Part shown: positions 6,431-9,439 of the stretch, in pieces
Layout of the letters: each line of letters begins with the position of its first letter
Position numbering within the stretch: the stretch's first letter is position 1
Assembly (NCBI GenBank): GCA_026414125.1
Contig: JAOAJQ010000039.1
Span: 1-9,439, forward strand
Length of the DNA: 9,439 bases
Direction of reading: 5' to 3'
Origin: Thermoproteota archaeon
GTDB taxonomy: Archaea > Thermoproteota > EX4484-205 > JAAOZP01
The notes under the pieces: model-generated
Told to the model about the DNA's origin: nothing
Seen by the model: only the letters and a program-made list of their open reading frames with translations
The model's database searches: none
Position numbers and translations under genes: made by a program

Positions 6431-6650
6431 CTAGCCTGTCTGGTTTAAAGTTTTCCAGCCGTATGCTTCCAGGTCAGTAGCATAGTGTTTATTAGGATTG
6501 GTGAAGACAATGGAAACATCCTGTGGAACAGGGTTGCACAGCCTCAGCTCAACTTTCCTCGTTTCAGCTATGAACCAATCGTCAATGAAAAGCCCCCAGC
6601 CGGGACCCTATGTTCCACGCAGTTTTCTCCATACCTTTCTCATAAGCCAT
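6431..6650 (-). CDS. Small unknown protein gene with a one-base frameshift
   Basis: I do not recognise this protein. Two minus-strand frames join into one plausible 72-residue protein. From the ATG at 6650 the first frame gives MAYEKGMEKTAWNIGSRLGA and then hits TGA. Dropping one base in the run around 6583-6594 (five G or four T on the coding strand) moves into a frame giving FIDDWFIAETRK, then VELRLCNPVPQDVSIVF and EAYGWKTLNQTG, ending at the TAG of 6433-6431. The second half looks beta-rich with one cysteine. Support comes from a TATA-like element at 6678-6689 at the right distance for a leaderless ATG, and from its end lying 17 nt before msrA. The opposite strand is also open in the same codon register (GTG at 6485 to about 6652), so the strand is not certain. 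Indel error or a pseudogene are both possible. Confidence 0.42.
6442..6452 (-). promoter_or_regulatory. TATA-like element for msrA
   Basis: The minus strand reads AACTTTAAACC. The centre near 6447 predicts transcription start near 6421, about 8 nt before the msrA ATG. It lies inside the end of the small upstream gene, so msrA probably has its own promoter. The core is nearly symmetric and could also act on the plus strand. Confidence 0.45.
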
Positions 6651-6904
6651 GTTGAAACGATTCTGTTGCGGCTTAACGTTTAAACTTTTGGCAAATGCCT
6701 CCAGAGAGAACTTTACCCTGAAGGCAAGATGCGGAAAATATTGCTGATGAATGAGGCCGGAGTTGGTTGAGTGCTGCACAGCCTCGCCACGCTTAAACAT
6801 CTGAGTGGAATATAAGATAAGGGCACTAACACCGAGATTTATATGAATTAGCGGGAGGCTTAAAAGCACTGGGTCTAAACCATGTTTAAAAATAAAGGTG
6901 TTTC
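6651..6904. other. Gap without an intact gene; minus-strand frame resembles an MgtE fragment
   Basis: No convincing complete gene lies here. The minus-strand frame of the small downstream gene stays open across the whole stretch. At 6890-6807 it reads FKHGLDP, five residues, P, then a hydrophobic stretch ending LILYS. The transporter at 4445-5788 has FKHGLDP, five residues, P and a hydrophobic stretch in the same spacing. The two share 14 identical bases at 6871-6884 and 5178-5191. This may be a decayed piece of an MgtE membrane domain. A weaker alternative is a start at the ATG of 6800, in frame with the small gene, after the A/T-rich sequence at 6835-6845. The codons from 6800 to 6650 do not look clearly coding. 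Confidence 0.35.
6678..6689 (-). promoter_or_regulatory. TATA-like element for the small gene at 6650
   Basis: The minus strand reads AAAAGTTTAAAC followed by G. The centre near 6682 predicts transcription start near 6656, only about six bases before the ATG at 6650, as in a leaderless archaeal transcript. Confidence 0.4.
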
Positions 6905-7780
6905 CTACGGGAGTGGGCAGACGAAGTTCAAATTGTTGTTCGCAGCATCCAGCGCATTTTTTATAAGTTCTTGGTACACCCTATACGGGTCTCCGCTTGG
7001 AGTATCGCCGTCTAGCCCCAGCGAGTAGTTAGCTCTATCTATTAGTTCGTTGATTGTTAGGAAATCGGTTCCCGGCTTGACCCCGGGTGCGTAAACAACC
7101 GCGTCTCCCCTAACGAAGCCTGCTTCAACATTCAGAGCCATGGCGGCAAGTTGTACAGAAAGCATATAAGCCATGTTCACCGCGTTAGCACTCAAGAGCC
7201 AGCTTCTGAGTTCAGAATACGACCCGGGTTCGAAATAGTCTCCGTCCTGAGTCCTCAAGTTAAGGCTACACAGCATTGTAAGCTCCGTTGATTCTCCACC
7301 TGGATTATCTTTAATCTGTGTTTCACCGTTCTTGCTGCTCCAGAACCCGAGGGTGTGGCCGCCGCCGTAGCACCCTATGCGGACAACCCCGAAGTCGCTG
7401 ATAACCGTATCCCCCTGCTCCACCTTTACTGTTACGGCTTGAGGGCTTGTGCTAGCCCAGTTCTTCGCTAAAACCACTTTAACAGTATACTCGCCCCAAG
7501 CATTGTAGAAAGTGTAGGTTGAGCCGGTTGAGGTTAACGTAGCCCTATCCTCCCCGACCCAGAGCTCCACGCGTATATTGCTTAACACTGGTTCTCCAGC
7601 GTCTCTTACGCCGTTCACATTAGAATCGTAGAACACGCATCCGCTGATCCCTGGTTTAGCTGGTTCTTGTCCAGCCGGCTGCCACGGCTCATCAACCCAG
7701 ATGTACGCGCAGACCGGGTTGTAGACTAACACTATCGCAAGCATGAACCCTGCCAGCATGATTAACGCGTTTTTCCTCAT
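6905..7780 (-). CDS. Secreted protein with SdrD_B-like domain and GFWSxKNG domain
   Basis: An exported protein of 291 residues. The ATG at 7780 begins a clear signal peptide (MRKN, a hydrophobic core, probable cleavage after the Ala of VCA at residue 25). Residues 44-133 match an SdrD_B/Cna_B-type beta-sandwich: GISGCVFYDSNVNGVRDAGE is its calcium-loop hallmark, followed by IRVELWVGE and GEYTVKVVL. The C-terminal half begins GCYGGGHTLGFWSSKNG (about 136-152) and has a helical segment rich in Ala and Met (about 202-223). I recall similar wording in secreted proteins of other microbes but know no function. There is no C-terminal membrane anchor or sorting signal; it ends NFVCPLP. Four cysteines of the mature part (about 48, 137, 171, 288) could pair. 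The TTG at 7840 would add 20 residues before the signal peptide and lies upstream of the likely transcription start. Probable role: surface or secreted adhesion. Confidence 0.8.
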   Translation of the reverse strand: MRKNALIMLAGFMLAIVLVYNPVCAYIWVDEPWQPAGQEPAKPGISGCVFYDSNVNGVRDAGEPVLSNIRVELWVGEDRATLTSTGSTYTFYNAWGEYTVKVVLAKNWASTSPQAVTVKVEQGDTVISDFGVVRIGCYGGGHTLGFWSSKNGETQIKDNPGGESTELTMLCSLNLRTQDGDYFEPGSYSELRSWLLSANAVNMAYMLSVQLAAMALNVEAGFVRGDAVVYAPGVKPGTDFLTINELIDRANYSLGLDGDTPSGDPYRVYQELIKNALDAANNNLNFVCPLP

Positions 7781-7803
7781 CTCGACATTTATAGTTTCGC
7801 CAA

Positions 7804-7816
7804 ACGTATATAACGT
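7804..7816 (-). promoter_or_regulatory. TATA element of the secreted-protein gene
   Basis: The minus strand reads ACGTTATATACGT. The centre near 7810 predicts transcription start near 7784, four bases before the ATG at 7780, which is a leaderless arrangement and decides the start codon. Confidence 0.55.
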
Positions 7817-7917
7817 CTTTTTTGTAAAACGGCGACACAACCATATTTAAAGGCCAATCTGTACAATGGTTTATTTACTAAATTGTTTCACGACACTCGC
7901 TTGCTTCAAGCTTAAAC

Positions 7918-8553
7918 CTAAGCCACATTGCTGAATATCTTGTCCAGACTGTCAACCTCATAGTGCTGTTTAGGGTTAATGTAACGTTTTACCAGCATGC
8001 TCCTCATCCCTATTATTCTCGGCACTAGGAAGTCGTAAGTCTTGCTGTCACCCACGTGGAGAAACTCTTCCGGATGGAAGCCTGTTTCCGAGCATGCTTT
8101 AGCGTAGAACTCTGCGGTTTTATAAGGCAGGCAGTATGTTGAGACCGATGAGAAAACCCTTGAGAAATGCTCTTTAACATCTTCGAGGATGGTTTGCAGA
8201 AGCACGCTTGGAAGGTTTGACGAGACTATTAAGACGTATTGTGAGGAAAGCCTGGTTATCGTCGGAGCCACGTCTGGGAAAAAGGCTATTCCATGTCTGA
8301 ATTCTTCAAGAAGTTTCTCGAGGCTTATGCTAATATTAAGCTCTTTAACCCAATATTCAGGCAGGTACCATCTGACATCGTCCCTGCTTACCGTGCTGTA
8401 CTTCTTTTTAACGCGCGTATACGCCTCGTTGAAGGAAATACCGTTCTCCGATGCGTAGACAGCTGGAATAAGATGATCCCAGAAGCGTTTAACACTTCTC
8501 CCGTCCACAAGTGTTCCAGTGACGTCTAGGGAGACTGCTTCCACATTTCTCAT
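7918..8553 (-). CDS. HAD-superfamily hydrolase
   Basis: A soluble 211-residue protein with the four HAD motifs in order. Motif I is SLDVTGTLVD with nucleophile Asp10. A helical cap region spans about 18-90. Motif II is VLIVSSN with Ser111/Ser112. Motif III is Lys145 in LPYKTAEFY. Motif IV is HVGDSKTYD with Asp169 and Asp174. The overall look is the HDHD3/phosphoglycolate-phosphatase-like branch. The usual second Asp of motif I, the general acid of phosphatases, is Thr12 here, so hydrolysis of a phosphate monoester may be slow or the substrate unusual; DxT is also seen in P-type ATPases and some HAD subfamilies. The substrate is not predictable. The ATG at 8553 has no ribosome-binding site and lies at leaderless distance from a TATA-like element. 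It is divergent from the membrane-protein gene at 8650, with 96 nt between them. Confidence 0.87.
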   Translation of the reverse strand: MRNVEAVSLDVTGTLVDGRSVKRFWDHLIPAVYASENGISFNEAYTRVKKKYSTVSRDDVRWYLPEYWVKELNISISLEKLLEEFRHGIAFFPDVAPTITRLSSQYVLIVSSNLPSVLLQTILEDVKEHFSRVFSSVSTYCLPYKTAEFYAKACSETGFHPEEFLHVGDSKTYDFLVPRIIGMRSMLVKRYINPKQHYEVDSLDKIFSNVA

Positions 8554-8577
8554 AAGGGTCTTAAACTGTTTGCTTTG

Positions 8578-8591
8578 ACCTTTTAAAGTCT
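8578..8591 (-). promoter_or_regulatory. TATA-like element for the HAD hydrolase gene
   Basis: The minus strand reads GACTTTAAAAGGTC. Transcription would begin near 8559, about six bases before the ATG at 8553. The sequence is almost a perfect inverted repeat, so it could also bind a dimeric regulator in this divergent gap. Confidence 0.45.
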
Positions 8592-8604
8592 TCCAAACAC
8601 TGTT

Positions 8605-8622
8605 TAGGAAAAACTAAAAAGA
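8605..8622 (+). promoter_or_regulatory. Possible TATA element for the membrane-protein gene
   Basis: AGGAAAAACTAAAAAGAC is A-rich and lies about 30-45 nt before the ATG at 8650. This is the usual distance in this window, but the TATA core is poor. Confidence 0.3.
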
Positions 8623-8649
8623 CAGGGCTGTACACGGTAACACTGCCAA

Positions 8650-9285
8650 ATGAGTAGTCAATCAACGCGGCTGCTGCTAGCTTCTGCTTTCGCCCTGATC
8701 CTGCTTAACCAGGCTGGTTTAAACAGGGTTTGCGCGCAGACTCAGGACTCTACGAACCGGGGGGTGCTCGGCGACGTTTTAGACGCTGCTGGGCTGCACG
8801 CTCTTGTTGAAAAACTGTATTTCTTCAGGGATACTGCTGTGAAAGAGGGTGGGCTTGACTCGGAGTTTCTCAAATGGTTTACTTCCTCCTACGTTGAGGT
8901 GTCGAGAAGCCTAATGAAACTACCCGGGTGGTCTTTCCTAAGGTTCCTTTTCCTCCCTGCAGCTATAGTGGTTTCAACATGCTTCACCCTCTATCTTCAA
9001 ATAGGCTTGGTCGGAGCCGTTTTAACAGCCAGCCTCCTAATAGGGTTAATATATATTTTCCCGGTCTTCCTCGTTTTAGAAGCCTTCTCTAAAACCGGTT
9101 TAGTAGCGGTGCACAGTAGGAGGATGCTGACTGTTCTAATCCTGCTGACGATTGTTTCAATGTTGACGCTGCTCTTCGCATACGCTTATCGCAGTATTCC
9201 ACTGATTTTCTACTCCTTCGCCATACTGTTTTTCACAGCCTGCTTCGCCTGGTTTCTACCGATACTGTTATACTACTGGAGCTGA
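8650..9285 (+). CDS. Unknown membrane protein with signal peptide and four predicted helices
   Basis: I do not recognise a family. The 211-residue protein begins with an apparent signal peptide (STRLLLASAFALILLNQAG, probable cleavage after the Ala of VCA near residue 29). An extracytoplasmic stretch of about 65 residues follows, with amphipathic segments such as LVEKLYFFRDTAVKEGGLDS. Four hydrophobic helices lie at about 97-116, 118-146, 159-180 and 183-209. The short basic loop HSRRM (155-159) between helices 2 and 3 would lie in the cytosol if helices 1 and 2 form a hairpin. The C-terminus is only one residue beyond the last helix. No catalytic motif is visible. No ribosome-binding site precedes the ATG, in line with a leaderless transcript. 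The phosphoglycerate mutase gene begins 56 nt downstream but has its own TATA-like element. Codon use is like that of its neighbours. Confidence 0.75.
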   Translation: MSSQSTRLLLASAFALILLNQAGLNRVCAQTQDSTNRGVLGDVLDAAGLHALVEKLYFFRDTAVKEGGLDSEFLKWFTSSYVEVSRSLMKLPGWSFLRFLFLPAAIVVSTCFTLYLQIGLVGAVLTASLLIGLIYIFPVFLVLEAFSKTGLVAVHSRRMLTVLILLTIVSMLTLLFAYAYRSIPLIFYSFAILFFTACFAWFLPILLYYWS

Positions 9286-9304
9286 TTAACAGTTTTCCCT
9301 GAGC

Positions 9305-9317
9305 AAAGTTTAAACAC
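9305..9317 (+). promoter_or_regulatory. TATA-like element for the phosphoglycerate mutase gene
   Basis: AAAGTTTAAACAC is centred near 9311 and predicts transcription start near 9338, about four bases before the TTG at 9342. A second A/T-rich site at 9325-9333 (ATTATAAAC) is too close to the start to serve it. Confidence 0.45.
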
Positions 9318-9341
9318 CAGCACCATTATAAACCGTGAGGG

Positions 9342-9439
9342 TTGAACCCTGAGAAGATACTGTTCATAGTGCTGGACGGGCTTGGCGACCATGCTTACAG
9401 GGAGCTAGACGGTTTAACACCGCTTGAAAAAGCTAACTC
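9342..9439 (+). CDS. apgM: 2,3-bisphosphoglycerate-independent phosphoglycerate mutase, archaeal type (5' part)
   Basis: The N-terminal 32 residues of an alkaline-phosphatase-superfamily phosphoglycerate mutase, which interconverts 3- and 2-phosphoglycerate in glycolysis and gluconeogenesis and needs divalent metal. The visible sequence KILFIVLDGLGDHAYRELDG, then LTPLEKAN, matches the family opening: LDGLGD supplies the first metal-binding Asp, and TPLEKA is the next conserved block. The TTG at 9342 is the only usable start in this frame, because a TGA lies two codons before it and the next GTG would cut into the first strand. GTGAGGG touches the start codon, so initiation may be leaderless. 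The gene runs off the right edge of the window. Other members of the superfamily, such as phosphopentomutase, also start with a metal-binding DG motif, but the LTPLEKA block favours ApgM. Confidence 0.88.
   Translation, partial: MNPEKILFIVLDGLGDHAYRELDGLTPLEKAN

Noticed and set aside
6485..6652. Plus-strand open frame from GTG 6485, opposite the small frameshifted gene, with protein-like wording
   Set aside because: It lies in exact codon register opposite the second half of the minus-strand gene, so its coding look can be a mirror effect. It lacks an ATG, and its end is less protein-like. I kept the minus strand, but not firmly.
6498..6683. Plus-strand open frame starting MVKTMETSCGTG
   Set aside because: It is the antisense of the first half of the small minus-strand gene. 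Its composition is low in acidic residues, and no promoter fits.
6535..6785. Repeated 11-mer TGCACAGCCTC at 6535-6545 and 6775-6785
   Set aside because: It is short, the flanks do not match, and there is no third copy, so chance is likely.
7864..7887. Inverted ACAAT...ATTGT as a terminator or operator between the HAD and secreted-protein genes
   Set aside because: The five-base arms with a long loop are too weak to separate from chance in A/T-rich sequence.

Overview
The window reads as chromosomal DNA of an archaeon, most likely a thermophilic member of the Thermoproteota/TACK group; the phylum is an inference. Most genes have an A/T-rich TATA-like element about 30-45 nt before the chosen start and little or no leader. 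Several starts are TTG. The last gene is the archaeal-type cofactor-independent phosphoglycerate mutase. Paired PhoU/TrkA-C proteins next to an MgtE-type channel are also typical of archaea. I see no rRNA, tRNA, CRISPR array, insertion sequence or phage gene.

Layout. 1-680 (-): class I SAM-dependent methyltransferase, broken by a one-base deletion near 258 and running off the left edge. 792-1550 (-): LmbE/PIG-L type zinc deacetylase. 1706-3076 (+), divergent from it: an M24 (creatinase/prolidase-fold) protein that has lost the usual metal ligands. A short convergent gap holds a 16-bp palindrome. 5788-3204 (-): a three-gene operon of a duplicated-domain MgtE/SLC41 divalent-cation transporter followed by two tandemly duplicated PhoU + RCK_C (TrkA-C) proteins. 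6413-5934 (-): methionine sulfoxide reductase MsrA, preceded by a small frameshifted unknown gene (6650-6431). 6651-6904: no intact gene, but in-frame wording that resembles a piece of an MgtE membrane domain. 7780-6905 (-): secreted protein with an SdrD_B-like domain and a second 'GFWSxKNG' domain. 8553-7918 (-): HAD-family hydrolase. 8650-9285 (+): unknown membrane protein with a signal peptide. 9342 to the right edge (+): start of the phosphoglycerate mutase gene.

How the genes work together. The clearest functional unit is the 5788-3204 operon. The transporter lacks the cytosolic N and CBS domains that gate bacterial MgtE, and the two small PhoU/RCK_C proteins encoded right behind it are good candidates for that sensing role in trans. 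The deacetylase and the M24-fold protein share a divergent promoter region and may act in one pathway, but their substrates cannot be read from the sequence. The other genes look like independent single units, each with its own promoter.

Quality note. Two genes (1-680 and 6431-6650) carry one-base indels in short homopolymer runs. They may be true decay or sequencing/assembly errors, and should be resolved before any biology is built on them.
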